In this document: positions 33,919 to 46,718 of the stretch, piece after piece
Layout of the letters: every line of letters starts with the position of its first letter
Numbering within the stretch: position 1 is the first letter of the stretch
Assembly: GCA_001953115.1 (NCBI GenBank)
Contig: LSSL01000004.1
Location: 62,001-126,000 of the forward strand
DNA: 64,000 nucleotides
Origin: Smittium mucronatum
Taxonomy: Eukaryota; Kickxellomycota; Harpellomycetes; Harpellales; Legeriomycetaceae
Direction: 5' to 3'
Notes under the pieces: model-generated
Seen by the model: only the letters and a program-made list of their open reading frames with translations
Told to the model about the DNA's origin: nothing
Databases searched by the model: none
Made by a program: the position numbers and the translations under genes

Positions 33919-35496
33919 AATATTTGAACCCAATTGCCAATACCCAATCAGCTATCTTTATTTCATACACATCATTTTCTCTAGGCTATTTAACTAATCT
34001 TTTTTCAAAACAGGATAATGGCATTGGATTATAAGTTGGCGATAGTTTTTTTTTCTTATAGTTTGATAGGCTTTTGATTCCAGACTCGTGACCTCAAAGA
34101 TCAATTCACAATCAATAAAAGAAGGGTTAAACAATCAAATCAGAATATTTATTTATTCAGAAGATTTAATAGTCGCCTTAAAGCCAGCTTATTAATCTTC
34201 AAGACGCTTTAGAGAAATTCAAGCCCGCTATTTCTTTTTGAAAGGAAATTTATTTTAAATTTTATAAAAATTATAAACCCTACTTACAAAAACAATTTAA
34301 AAAAAAAAAAAAAATCAAATAGATTCACCCAACTACCCTCTGCCACTCTAGTTGCTATACATCAAGACATTGATTCAAGAAAATCCAAGTCTGTTTTAAT
34401 CATTTCGCCTAAACCACGAGCTTCTTTCTAATTAATTCCAATCATTTTAGACAATGATTTTTTTAAATTAATTTATTGGCACGCTTTTTCATTACTCTTA
34501 TTTAATCTTAAAAAATCTTAGAATCTACATCAACTTTAAAACTTTTACTCCAAAAAAAAAAAAACAAACCATGATTATTCATGTCTTTTTTTAAAATTTT
34601 CTTTACAATAAATAAAGGAAAAGAAAGAATACATAGTAAGTTTGTTAATTCGTATTTACCATTCACATAGCAAACATGCAATGAATTTTATCGAGTATAT
34701 ATAACTATGAAGTAAAAAAATCATTCTTTTGATATCATCTCTCTTAGTTTTAAATTATAAGAACATTGAATAAACCAATTAAAATATGTATCAATTATGC
34801 TGAAAAACTCCATAATTCCGAGTATACCAGAAAAATATATATTTTGAGGGTTTAATATACTAAAAGTTTAGATGGTGATAAATATAATGCTTCCAAATGA
34901 AAAAACAGAGCTGCTTTAGACTTTTTATGCGATTTAAAATAGTAAAAGCATGTTTAAATGAAATCAAAACCTATTCATCTTTTGATTATTTAGAAAAATG
35001 CTTCATTAAAGAAATTAAACTAGAGAAAGATAAAAGGTCGATCTTTTATGTACTTTAATGTAAAAAGAAAATAACAAAGCGTGTTTCGATTCAGAGGGGT
35101 CAGACCAAATAATAAAAAATATTACACAACCTTCAAAAACTTTGTGATTTTTACAAAGAATCTTGAAATATTTTTCAACAAACTTATAGAAAATCACAAA
35201 GGAAAGTGTTTCGTTTAAATTGGCTTTTTTTTAAAATATATGCAGTTTTATCCAAAAAAATGAATTTAGAAAATAATTACGTGAGTTTCATCCTATAAAT
35301 GCGGAATTGATTTAACTCTGCTAAAATCAAAGGAGGATTTAGGTAAGGTCCAAGAAAAAAAACCCAAAAAAGAAAATACAATTGTAAACAACGATTAAAT
35401 TTGTAAAAAAAACGGCGAATTATATTGTTAATATAAAAACACATAATGATAAATAGCTGAATAAATGACACTGATGTTGTAATTAAATAGAAAAAT
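33919..35496. other. Gene-free region with a LINE tail
   Basis: No gene is seen. Contains the LINE 3' end relic at 34244-34385. Confidence 0.6.
34244..34385 (-). mobile_element. LINE 3' end relic, copy C
   Basis: A diverged copy in the same orientation as the LINE at 7754-9045: GGAAATTTATTTTAAA, then an A/T stretch, then CACCCAACTACCCTCTGCCA, CTCTAG and CATTGATTCAAG. It matches the 3' UTR of that element with many substitutions. Confidence 0.7.
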
Positions 35497-37040
35497 TTGA
35501 AAACTTATCAAGATTATACTCTGTATAACACCTTTTTATTTAACCAGAAAACTATTTTTAGTAGTAATTTTAAAATTATTGAGTGGAGTTCGGTCGGAAA
35601 TGAGGTATATGAAAATCAAAAACTATTTTTTATAGTTGAATATTCAAAAAAATCAAAAAATACTAGTCATTTGTTTACCATTGCTAAAAATTTAAAGTTA
35701 TTAAGTGCGTTTTCAAAGCGGGAGTTGATGGGTTTGATGACGGAAGAATTAAAACTTTCATTGTAAATGAATATCACCATTACTGCCATAGAGATTCTAA
35801 TTCTGGTTACAAAAAAGATATTTTGGATCTTTAAAGTCTTGGTGTAAAATCTAGTATGTTTAAAGGAAAGCTAGAAAGTGATAGGATAATGCTGGGAATA
35901 ACCAAAATATACAATATAGTGAATAACAATAAATTAAATTCAGTTAATGCGAGCTTAGTTACAGCTGGAATTTTTGAAAAAACTGAAAAAAATACTGCGG
36001 GGGGTTGGGTTCTGAATTTCCATATGCTGCTGACTAATTTAGCTATTTATAAAGTACAAGAGCTATAATAACTTCAAAAAATCTAGTAATTTTTTTATCG
36101 AAGTCCTATATTCTACTTATATAATTTAATTCAAAATTGTCTATGGAGTTTATTTTTTATTATTACAAGAGTTACAGACATAAACCAAAAATTCATCCCC
36201 ATATCAATATCAATTGTCAGTAGATATGATAGGGACTCATTTTTATGAAAACTTCAAACTTTAAAAATTCAATTGGAAAGCTATAATTTACGGTGGTGTA
36301 TAAAAAACTTAGTATCGGACTCTTTTAAATAAATGACAAATGGATTTGAGAAATTATGTATAATTAATCAAAAAACATATTGTTGGTTCCATGTTGCTAA
36401 AATTTTTAGGAAAATGATTGGAAAAAAAAGGGGGGAGTCGGTTTAAAAGAGTTTTGTATAATGATTTATGTGGAATGCCGCTTTTACCAACCCAATAAAT
36501 GGGATATTCTATCTGAGAGCGGACACTTTTCTACTATATTTTTACTACTTTCCTAATTTGGAAATATGGTGCTAAGACAAAAAATAGAGTTATTGGGTAA
36601 TTCAAAATATGAATTTTAGAAGCTAGTTTTCTATTGATAAAATGTTGAAAATTTATTAGAGCCAGTATGCTTTTCCATTTTTATTGGTCTATTTTTAAAT
36701 AAATCCAAGAGTAGCCAATGGTTTACACAGTAAAAAAAAGTCTGGTCTTGAAAAGAATCTCCCAAATATTCAATAAGGCCAAGGATTTATTTTGTTAAAT
36801 TGAGGCACTTGGTTATTTTTAGTGACATGATAGACAAAATCGAAGATTTATACTTCAAATCAAATTCAAATTGGTATGAGGGTTATTCTATATTTGGCCC
36901 TTCCACCAAAAATCGTCTTAAAAGATTTAATAGAACAATAAATGCAAAATATCAATCTTGGAAATGATAAGGCGCGCTCGATTTTTTGGATAAATCAATT
37001 AAAATAATCAATGATATCGATATATTTCCTTATTATCTAC
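35497..37040 (+). pseudogene. MULE-type transposase relic, copy 1
   Basis: A chain of broken frames on the plus strand that reads like a Mutator-like (MULE) transposase in the correct order. Two open pieces come first (35497-35766 and 35856-36068). Then a block around 36190-36240 reads INQKFIPISISIVSRYDRDS, like the conserved strand before the second catalytic Asp. Next is VSDSFK, stop, MTNGFEKL (about 36313-36360), followed at once by CWFHVAKIFRKMIG (from 36381), the MULE C-x-x-H block. About 500 bp later comes NWYEGYSIFGPSTKNRLKRF (from about 36869), equivalent to the W-x-x-G-x-x-x-P-S-T-N-N block. Several stops and frameshifts make it inactive. Terminal inverted repeats were not located. 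The match is by motif from memory. Confidence 0.6.
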
Positions 37041-37749
37041 CCAAAAAAATGTTGTTATAACAAAATTCCATCATCAATTTTACAAAAATTTTATTTAAAA
37101 TACGTTTCAACTTGTTTTAATAAAATAAATTGCAATAAATACAAAAGAGGTTGGATCAGATAATTTAAAAGTCTTAAAAAAACATTCGATGGGTTAAATT
37201 TTAATTCATTTAACAGCATCATAATAATATTCTCTGAAAATACATTTTTATTTGTTAATGATACTGTATTGCACTGGACAGATTTTTTTTGCAGCTGCTA
37301 AAATTTTCTGTAAAGAAAAAATTGTGCGCATTTATATTAGTATTTTAAACAATAAAAATTTCAAAGGCTGATGTTTATTACATTTACACATTAGAGAAAG
37401 TCAGTAGGAAGAAAATTTTTTTTTAGAAAAAACCACAGTTTAAGATTTGAATTGTTCTAAGATCAATGGATATCAAAAAATCACTCAAAATAACTTCTAT
37501 TTCATTTTTTTTAATAAAATTAATTAGTTTTCAAACAAATTTTTTTTTTGATTAATATCATTTGTTAATAGGATTTTGGATTTTTACACATAAAATTTAA
37601 AAAAAAAATCACCCTGATAAAGCAAAAACCTCATAAAAATATGAGTATAAATCAATATATTTATTGAAAAGACTTGTAAATAAATCATTTAATGAAAATG
37701 TTCTTATTAAATTATTAATATAAAAAATAAGCAACCAAATTTAAAATAA

Positions 37750-37779
37750 AAGACAAAGACAAAGACAAAGACAAAGAGA
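37750..37779. repeat. Tandem hexamer (ACAAAG)n
   Basis: About five uninterrupted copies of the unit ACAAAG. Confidence 0.9.
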
Positions 37780-37907
37780 TAAACAATGCGACAACAAGAG
37801 TCGAAAAATCAACACAAATAGCCCCAAAAACTCTTACAACTAATATTCATAAAAATCAGCACTTTAAACCTCCCAGCCATAAAACCATCAATACATAAAT
37901 ACATAAA

Positions 37908-37966
37908 TACATCAACACATCAACACACCAACACATCAACACATCAACACATCAACACATCAATTT
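37908..37966. repeat. Tandem octamer (ACACATCA)n
   Basis: About seven copies of ACACATCA, one with a T-to-C change, preceded by three ATACATAA units. It has no spacers, so it is not a CRISPR array. Confidence 0.9.
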
Positions 37967-39779
37967 CCATCCATCAAATTAACAAATCATCCATCGTCAT
38001 ACCCATTCATCAAAAAATCTTCATTCCAATACTATATCACTCTTTCAATAAATCGTTTCATTATTCAATCACTTTATTTTTCATTACTACTTCAGCCATT
38101 TTCATATATATCACGAATTTATACAGTCTCTTAATCGAGTTTATTTATTTTCATATTTATATATTGGTTTCTATATACATATATAAGTTTTCGTTTCCAA
38201 TATTATTTTAGCTTTTACTTTTTTTATTTATGATTTTTCGGAATATTAATACAGACACAAATCGTAATTTTTTAATTTTTTAATAAATTTCTTATATCGC
38301 TCTAAATTTAACTATACCATTTAATAAACCGAATTTAATTAATAAAAATATATTAATTTAGAAGATCATGATTCTTATTTTATAAAAATGTGAAAATAAA
38401 TCAATGTTTTATTAACTTATAAAAATTGTGCATCATATTCCATTAAAATAATATTAAAATAATATTAAAATAACGCGATTTATTTTCTTTGAGTTTGTTT
38501 GAGACTTGAGATAAAATTAGAAGTTCGTAATTTAAAATAATTTTGATGATATCATAACTTAGCTATCAACATTTTTCTTATTTTAAATTCAAAGTATTCT
38601 TTTTTATTAATGTTTCTATAGTTTACTAATCATCTTTCAATATTTATTAGTCGAATATTGATTTGAAGAGATATTAAATATCCATAAAATTAATAGTTAT
38701 TAAAAAAATTGAAAATATAGAGATCAAAATTTAATTTATAAAAGATAATCAAGCTTTTATATGTAGTTTTAAAATTATGATTTAGATTTTAAATAATATA
38801 ATATTTCGATGATTCATCGTATAAATTTGAAATTTAAGACCATCCAATTGAGAATTGTTTTTAATTTTAGAAATTTAGATGAGTCTCTTGTGTGTTAATA
38901 AAAATCTCTAGTATTTTTATTATAAATTGCCTAAAATGATCATAAAATAATAAAAAAGACTTCACTTGGTTAAAAGGGACCTTTAATCGAATAAAAACGC
39001 TTAATTGTTAATAATATGAAGTGACGTTGTTGTATATAATTTTATACTAGCTAGTTTTTTTACTTTTATATTAGTCTGCCAACAAAATTTATATGTTTTT
39101 ATGATCTTTATTCATGACGCTTTTTCTACAACGACTGTTTAGGCCTTTTATACTTTTTTAGAACCTTTGAACTTTAGGATTTCAAAGGATATGTCGAAAG
39201 TATGTAAACTATATAAAAATAAAATAGATATGGATAAACTTAACATTATTTACTCATTTCACCATTGATAAACCTTGTTTCTCTCTTTTTTTTGATCTTG
39301 TAATACTTAAATTTTGCGTTTGCTAATTCTTTTCAATCAAAATTATCTCATTTGCCAGTATAGTTAAATAATAAACTTATATAAAATAATTATAAACTAA
39401 AAAGTAACTTCCAAGCTAACAGTAGGATGTAAAAACCTCGTAGGTATAAAATTCTCTTACTGGCGGGTTCATATCTGTTACTTTACCACAATATCAATAG
39501 TTAACTAATCACAAAATTTCGGAGCATATATAGCGGAATATTGGTTAGAAATTGACAAGTTTGAGTAAATCATAACATCTAAAAAGATTGTTTAATTATC
39601 TTCAAAATCCAAAAATATACACGTAGACTCGACTTTTAGATTAACAAAATGAGGCTATTATATCATAGTTGCTAAATTTAAGGGCATAAATCAAAAAATT
39701 GTACAATTAGCAATAATTTTTACTAAAAACGGCAATTATAAGTTCTAATCATAGATATTTAACACCTCGAAAAAAGAGC

Positions 39780-40200
39780 TTAATAATGGTAGATAAAACT
39801 GGAATTAAAAGGTTTTAATTGCAGAATCAGCCGAATCAATTTCTAAAGACAACAAAAAATTTGGTTATACCATGAGCAGAACTATTTTCATGTGTTTTGA
39901 ATCCAAAAAATATCCAACATTCTTGATAATGACAAGAAAAAATACATTAAAATGATTTTCATAGGATGCAACTTATTCCCACACATTTTTTTTTTTGATC
40001 TTTCAAAAATTTTTCCAGATTTAAATGGTCTCAAATGTTTGGATAAGTGGTATCATTGAAAAATTTGATTATAATCACTTTTCATAGTATCCAAACTGGA
40101 ATTTAAGACTCGATTTATTTTCACCTTCGACAAATAATGCAATAAAGAGGTCTAAAACTATTAAAGAAAAATATACTGATGGAATAAAGTCTCCTTAAAT
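39780..40200 (+). pseudogene. MULE-type transposase relic, copy 2
   Basis: A second, more decayed copy in the same orientation, about 3.2 kb after copy 1. The frame around 39825-39880 reads AESAESISKDNKKFGYTMSR, corresponding to the region after the second catalytic Asp. A frameshifted piece follows that reads KNIQHS. From 40094 the block reads NWNLRLDLFSPSTNNAIKRS and continues TIKEKYTDG, the C-terminal MULE block, which aligns with the same block of copy 1. Stops and indels make it inactive. Confidence 0.55.
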
Positions 40201-42551
40201 AATTTATTTATAATACTAAAAATAAAATTAATGAATCTTCAGAAATTTAAATCCCTAAATTATACAAGATTGACTATAATAAATTATCCGAAAAAAAGAA
40301 GCGAAATTAATATTTTTTTTCATTTTTCGGTTTATTGTAAAAAGAATGTATATTTGGTATCGGAAAATTTTTTAGAAGATAGAATTTGAACTCTTTAATG
40401 GATGTATTACCATCATTCTTTTTCAAGCTTAAAATCGATGGTGGGAATATATAATGACTTTTATATTATTTTTTCAAACAAAAATATAATAAGTACAACA
40501 GTTTTCATTGTTCTTGCTTCACTTATTTGAAAAAAAAAAATTAACAAATTTATGATTTTATCCTGAAAGTCGGAAAAGTAGAATAGTTAAATATTACGCT
40601 GATAATAGGGGTAAAAAACCCAGGAAGACCAAAAAAAACAATGTAAAACACCAGTTCAGTTGATTTTTATGAATAAATCTGTAAAATTTTAACATTTTAA
40701 ATCTGTATAAAAAATAAATATATTTGAATATCTAAATATCTAAATATTTGTGCATATCTGGTATGCTTTAAGGTATTAAGTTTTCCTTATAATAAATAAA
40801 AATCGAATTCTCAGTTTAATCAAAAAATAAAACAATCAAATAAATTTAATAGTGGTTGCAGGGTATAAAAAAAGCATTCAATCAATGTACAATTTAATAT
40901 TTCATAGCGAATTGTTAAATGGTTTTATTTTTTATTAAATATGATGGGCTGGTCATATAACTCACTATTATATGTAAAATGTTTTAACACGGATTTTATA
41001 TTATATATATCGTTATAAAACAATAAAAAAAGACTTCTCTTAACAAAAAAAGTAAAAGCGAATTTAAATCTTAAGCTTTAATGGTTAATACTACTGATAT
41101 ATATGTATATAAGTCCTGTATTTATATAAAATTAAAAAAATTTATTGAACAAATATCCATTAAAATTTTACATTCATAATTCAGCGAAATCATTTAAATG
41201 TTTAAATAAATAAGAGGATAGGATATAGAACTTAAAAGTTAATATTTATCGATATTCGTTCCAAAGAAAATTGCTACCTATTCTGAATACTCGAGAATTT
41301 CTTTTCAACAAACTTTTCTAATCAACGACTATAAAATATTCTAGCAGAGGCGATATTAGAAAATTTCTTTTGATAGATTCAAAAATATTTTGGACTCTAA
41401 AGCTCTTTCTATAAACATAAGAGAATTTTGAAAAAAAAACTTTTCATCTTTCGAAATTTTTTGTAGTTTCAATAATAGAATTTTTCTAATTTTTTTTTTT
41501 AGCTTTGAATTAGTGATAAAATATGTTATATTAGGTTTTTTAAACTGAATAACACAATTTTTCCATTTTAAAATCATTATTGTATAAAAAAAAAATTTTT
41601 TTGACAGATATTTGGTCAAAATTTATAAATCTTGTGAAATTTTACATTTTATAAGATTAAATAGATAAATGAAAAAGTGAGCCAATAAACTAATTTAAAA
41701 AAATCTTTAAAAAAAAACTTATGGTTAGTTAAAAAAAAAGTCTGAGAGTTAAGTTTAAATGATTAAAAAAATCTTGAATTCCCCTAAATCGTCTACTGGA
41801 TTAATAAATCGGCTTTATGGTGATCATTAAATCTTCTGGATCAATTGAATGTCTTATTTTTAATATAAAAATAAAAAAATTTCTCCAATTTATACATGAT
41901 GCCGCAAAAAATATTTTTCCTATACGATAAATCATCTAGAGTTTAGATTTAATGTAACTTTGTTTTTTATTAGATTAATTAATTTCACAAAGTTTTGGTT
42001 ATTCTTGATGGGTATATAGTATTGTTTTTTTGAAAATTTTAATATAATCAGAGAATAAGAAGTATTTTATAATAAAATATTGATATTTTAAACAGATAAT
42101 CTAAAAATTTATATTTATCAGGATATTAAAAGTTGATTAATAGATTTAAGGCTAAACCTTTTTCTTCACAGAGATATATAACTATCAATCCAAAATATCT
42201 TACTGACCATTCTATTTTTTTTTCAATCGCCAAAATATATTCTCAGCGACATTTTAAATCACGGAAAATTTCATCGAATAAACATTTATAAACATTTATA
42301 AACATTTTTTTTAAATATTTTTATCAATAAATTGATATTTATTAAAATTTTAAGCTACAAAATTTTCTAAAAACACATTTTTTGGATATAATATTCATAT
42401 TAAATCATAAATATAACCACTTAATTTTAAATATTACATATAAGATCCCCATATCATATTCTAAATATACTTTTAACTTACATTTTTTCCAAAATTTTAT
42501 CTGCTAAAATTATAATCTAGGGCATCCATGTATTGATTCCTGAGACAAATC
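40201..42551. other. AT-rich gene-free region
   Basis: No gene is seen. The open frame at 41356-41619 on the minus strand is Lys/Phe/Ile-rich, as expected by chance in this composition. Confidence 0.6.
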
Positions 42552-43064
42552 TTAAATATTTTCCGATGCGGATTCCCTATAACAGTTAAACCGGTACATG
42601 TCGTCACTTCTAAACCGTTGTTGTGCAGCTAAAAGAGAAGCAACGCTGAGTGCACCATTGATAGCACACTCTGAGCCCTTACCCAGCAGAGAATTTAGAG
42701 CAGGTATTTCATCCTTGCTCCACCTATCTAAACTTCGCTCATTGCTCCCTACACTGACAACACTAAGTGTTTTTACAGCCCACATGGTAGGAACAATAGG
42801 CGAGAACCTTACCGGGGGGTTGGAACCGGAACTTAATGAAAGTCCCAATAAAGAAGATACAAGATCTTACATAACTGTTTCTCCCGCCAAATCTACAGAT
42901 GGGTCTAAGTCTCTGCTTAGTTCAAGGGCATCAATAGAGATGAATGCCGAAGCATCACTATCCCTATCTTCTGCGATCATTCTCCAAGCCTCGACCTCCG
43001 GGGAAAACCAATAAGGGTAAGTGCCGGACTCGACCAACTCATGGTTTCGCATAACCATGCCCAT
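42552..43064 (-). pseudogene. GC-rich island with interrupted ORF of unknown origin
   Basis: About 0.5 kb with near-balanced base composition inside DNA that is about 80% A+T. On the minus strand one frame starts at ATG 43064 (MGMVMRNHELVESG), stops at 42867 (TAA), then continues in the same frame to a stop at 42552. The joined length would be about 170 codons. The translation has a normal mix of residues including Trp, for example YPYWFSPEVEAWRMIAED. A fully open plus-strand frame (42598-43014) is Ser/Leu-rich and looks like the antisense shadow, although it cannot be excluded. I do not recognise the product. Retroelement gag, an endogenised RNA-virus capsid fragment, or a transferred gene are all possible. 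None is shown. Confidence 0.4.
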
Positions 43065-43345
43065 AGCAAGATTATTCTAATGCCTCAAATAAATGACTAC
43101 AAACAATTTAACTATCAACGGAATTACGGTTAATCAGCCCAGTCCACGAAATTAACAATTCAATATAAATTTTGACCGGAACTAATAAACAAATACGAAC
43201 AATATAAAATAATTATATTCCGGAAAAAGGGGAAAAACTAACTATACTATAAAAATCGACTATAAAGTGAACTAAAAAAATCCTCAAGCGTGCTAAGAAT
43301 CTCAGAATATAAGGGTGTGTAGCTTCACCTAAGACGAAAAAAGTG
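43065..43345. other. Intermediate-GC flank of the GC-rich island
   Basis: Upstream of the minus-strand frame, the composition stays above the local background until about 43345, then drops to the AT-rich state. It may belong to the same inserted sequence as a leader or UTR. No frame is seen. Confidence 0.35.
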
Positions 43346-44640
43346 CGTCATACCATTTTAATATATAAAAGATTGAATATTTCTAGAGTTCCAAATTTCG
43401 ATAAAGATGATAGCATATTCACGCCAATATATTTCAATCTTCTTAAATGAAATATTAAATTTAAAATTATTCACCATCACAACTATATATATATATATAT
43501 GTATATAAATATATATGTATATAAATATATTGGCGATTTGATTCTAAAATTACATTTAATGCCACAAATATTATAAAATGTTATTTTATTATAACATTAA
43601 AAGTGATTTTTTTTATTACTAAAAAATTCAAAATAATCTTTCTTTTTTTACTAATCCACCATATTCATTTAATTTCAATGTCTTCTTTCTAATATTGAAT
43701 CTTTAATCTGCACTTTTTTTTTTAAAAAAAAATTCCAGATTGGCAATTTCCAGTATTAAAATCTTAATAAGAAATTTTACTGAGGATTGGAAGTTAAAAA
43801 GAAAGAAAAAATTGATTATACACATCATATCATATTTTTAATGTGCAATAAATTTTTACAAATGCTGTAATTAATTTTAAAAAGTTGAAAAAGGTAGTTT
43901 TTACAGAGAAATATAGAATAAAAACTCATAGTATTATAAAAAGAACTTCTCTAACTTGGTGGAAAATTTCCAACTTACTTCCACTGATAAAGAAATTTAC
44001 GAAAATAAATCAGGAAAAATGTGCCAAATAATGAGATTATTGTAGGAATCGGGAGTTTCTAGCATAAATAAACCAATTTATTCTTTATAAGTCAAGTAAA
44101 AATGTCAGTAAATAATTTTATAAAAAAGCGAATTTCAACGAGAAGAAAAATAATGCACTAAATAATCTAAAGCACTTGGGTGAATTTTCTGGGTATGTAT
44201 TCAAATCGAAATAAATAATGATAATTTATAGTCATTTATTATATCGAAAAAGATATATATTAAGTTATAAGAGATGGGAAAGATCTAAATCGACATTTTA
44301 TGCAAGTTTCTGGGTAAAATATTCGTTTCTGCGATAGTGTTTAGAAAATTTTCAAGAATATCTATTACTATCATTATAGGGATTGTTAAGGATGAAAAAA
44401 TTGTTATCTTAGATTCTATTTTAAATGTGATTAATTTTTTTTGTAAAAAAATGACTCTTGGTGAGGAGTTAATTACCTAATCTCTGATCATTCCCAAAAA
44501 TAACTTCATCACTTAGAAAATTTAGTCTGGGAACCAAGAGAATTTTTTTTTTGGAGGCATAAATCGAATAATACAAACTTTCTGGTGAAGAACTCTCATA
44601 TAACCTTGATAAAAAGGATAAGATCAAAATATACTTTATT
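43346..44640. other. AT-rich gene-free region
   Basis: Contains an (AT)n microsatellite near 43480-43530. No gene is seen. It may contain unrecognised remains of a MULE copy. Confidence 0.5.
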
Positions 44641-45060
44641 CAAATCGATTCACCGAAGAAATTATTAATATTTTTTAAAAAAATGGGGAGAATTTTCGGA
44701 GTTTAGAATCGTACGAAATAATCTAAATAAAACCGATTATTTAAACTATTGGAATTGGCTCGAAGGTTATGATAAATTTTTTGCTATTTTAAATATTTAA
44801 TTTTAAATGTTTAATAGAAAAAATGAATCAAGATACACTGAATCTAGAAAGAAAAATATAATAAACTTGATGAAATTTATTTTTTAAAATTGGTAAAACG
44901 GAAATTCCAGACTCCATAAAAATAAAATATAAAAACAATTTGAGTTATGAAAATAAAGACTATAAGCGAGCTAAAATGAGTGAAAATGATATTTAAATTT
45001 GTTTTGCTTACTATAAAAATGTCTTTGGGATGAGTTATACTTTTCTATCAAAAAAAAAAA
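44641..45060 (+). pseudogene. Possible MULE transposase relic, copy 3
   Basis: From about 44748 the plus strand reads WNWLEGYDKFFAIL and, after a stop, FNRKNESRYTESRKK. The spacing and residues resemble the W-x-E-G-Y and N-R-x-I-x-x-x-Y-T blocks of the MULE relics at 36.9 and 40.1 kb. No upstream MULE block was found with confidence. Confidence 0.3.
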
Positions 45061-46718
45061 ACTTTGAATTATCCAACTTCGATGAAGTGGAACAAAAATT
45101 ATCAAATGTTCACACAGTAATATTAAAAATAATGGCACAATCTTATTATGGTGTTACATTATCATATTGTGAATCTAATAAAAAATGAAATTTTTATCAT
45201 GTTTATCTACACCTTAAAGAAAAAGGATTATTAGGAATAATTTACACTTACATCGAAACATAAAAAGTAGAAAAGGTAGACTGAGAAGAATATGAAAAAA
45301 ATTCTAGATGACTTCCATCAATACTTTATCTGCTTTCTATAGTTTATATGGTTTAAAAATATTATTTCAACAAATAAGTATTATATTTTTTGACTGCAAA
45401 TAATAATCGCTTTGCGTTCATTTAAAATTGATTTAATAAAATATAAAATTAAAGAAGTCAAAGCATGATAAGTTTTCAATATATTGAAAGCCCAAAATAA
45501 TTGTGAAAAATGATGATAAAAAAAAGAAATTTTGGCTATATGCGAAAATTGAACCAAGATCAAGTCTTTTTTTTATTTTAAACAATGAATAATAACTATA
45601 TGAGCTATATTAAATACCCATTTTGATGTTTAAAAAAAGAGATTTTTTTGAAATTATCGCTTTTAAATTTTTACTGATTCAAGATTTTTTTTTTTGAAGA
45701 ATAAGCGCAGAAGATCGAAAAAACTCATAAGTATATATTAATATCAAAAAAGAAGACTGATTTTTAGCATTTAAAAATTTTAATATAAAAAGATCAAAAT
45801 AGGAAATTTAAGGGTCAAATTTAAAAACAAATTATCCGTTTATATATGTCTTTTCTGATTTTCATTGTGTTTGTAGATAGCTGTAAATTATATTTTGAGT
45901 ATACAATATATTTATTTTTAGTGGCTGATCCTATATTATGGAAGTACTATTTATATAATCTTAGCAATGAGTTTATATTTGAAGTTATATCTCGGATCCA
46001 GCATTCTTCATTATTATTGCAGTTCAATACAGGTTTTATATTGAAAACATTTGGGTTATTTTTATCTTGATGACGCTTTTATTATGCGGGGAATATGTTG
46101 GGAAAATAATTTAGTTTAATTTTTTTTCTTTGATTTTTGTTGAAAAATACAATAAATTCTGATTTATGTAGCTCGCTTATCTGCCGATATTTTAACAGCT
46201 TATATATAGTCTATCCGGTTCATCTTTATGTTTTTTTGTAGCTATCAATTATACTTAATAGAAATTAATATCAGGAAATGAAAGTTCCAGTTTTTTTTGC
46301 ATTTTGAAGCACTATTTTTTTTTCATTTTTCATAGCCTTTAAATATTCTTTTAAACGCAAGTTTTTAAATTGTTTTAATATGCCTTTTTTTTACTTTTAA
46401 ATTGCCGCATTTCGCTGTACTTTCACTAAAAAATATCATAACCTCCCTTTCTTATACTAAAAAAATAATATATTATCCAAATATACAATTTTATGGATGC
46501 TTAGGGTTTTTTGGTGCATATTTAGTCCCAATAAGACCTTGAAACAATGCCAAATGGGTACGGAACCGTTTGAGCTACATATGGAAGTGGATTGAGATTA
46601 TATAATCATTTTTCCTTTTATTGTGTTATACTTTTAGTTTTTTTTAGTATTTAAATATATAAATAAATTCCCTTTAAAAAAAAAATTAAGAAAGATAATC
46701 GTTATAAATTCCAATATA
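45061..46718. other. AT-rich gene-free region
   Basis: No gene is called. A 74-codon hydrophobic frame at 45846-46070 has no recognisable motif. Confidence 0.5.

Larger units (their letters stand above)
37041..39779. other. AT-rich gene-free region with tandem repeats
   Basis: No gene is seen. Includes the two short tandem repeats listed separately and a CAT/CAA-rich stretch around 37.85-38.05 kb. Confidence 0.6.

Noticed and set aside
37908..37966. Regular short repeats considered as a CRISPR array
   Set aside because: The 8-bp units are contiguous with no spacers, and the genome is eukaryotic.
39415..39482. tRNA-like stretch with GGGTTCATATC and pairing ends TAACAG/CTGTTA
   Set aside because: The T stem does not pair and no anticodon arm is visible.
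42598..43014. Open 138-codon plus-strand frame in the GC-rich island
   Set aside because: It is Ser/Leu-rich with few aromatic residues, as expected for the antisense of a coding frame. The minus-strand frame looks more protein-like. Not firmly excluded.
45846..46070. 74-codon hydrophobic plus-strand frame
   Set aside because: No motif, no promoter-like context beyond AT-richness, and residue use typical of random AT-rich DNA.
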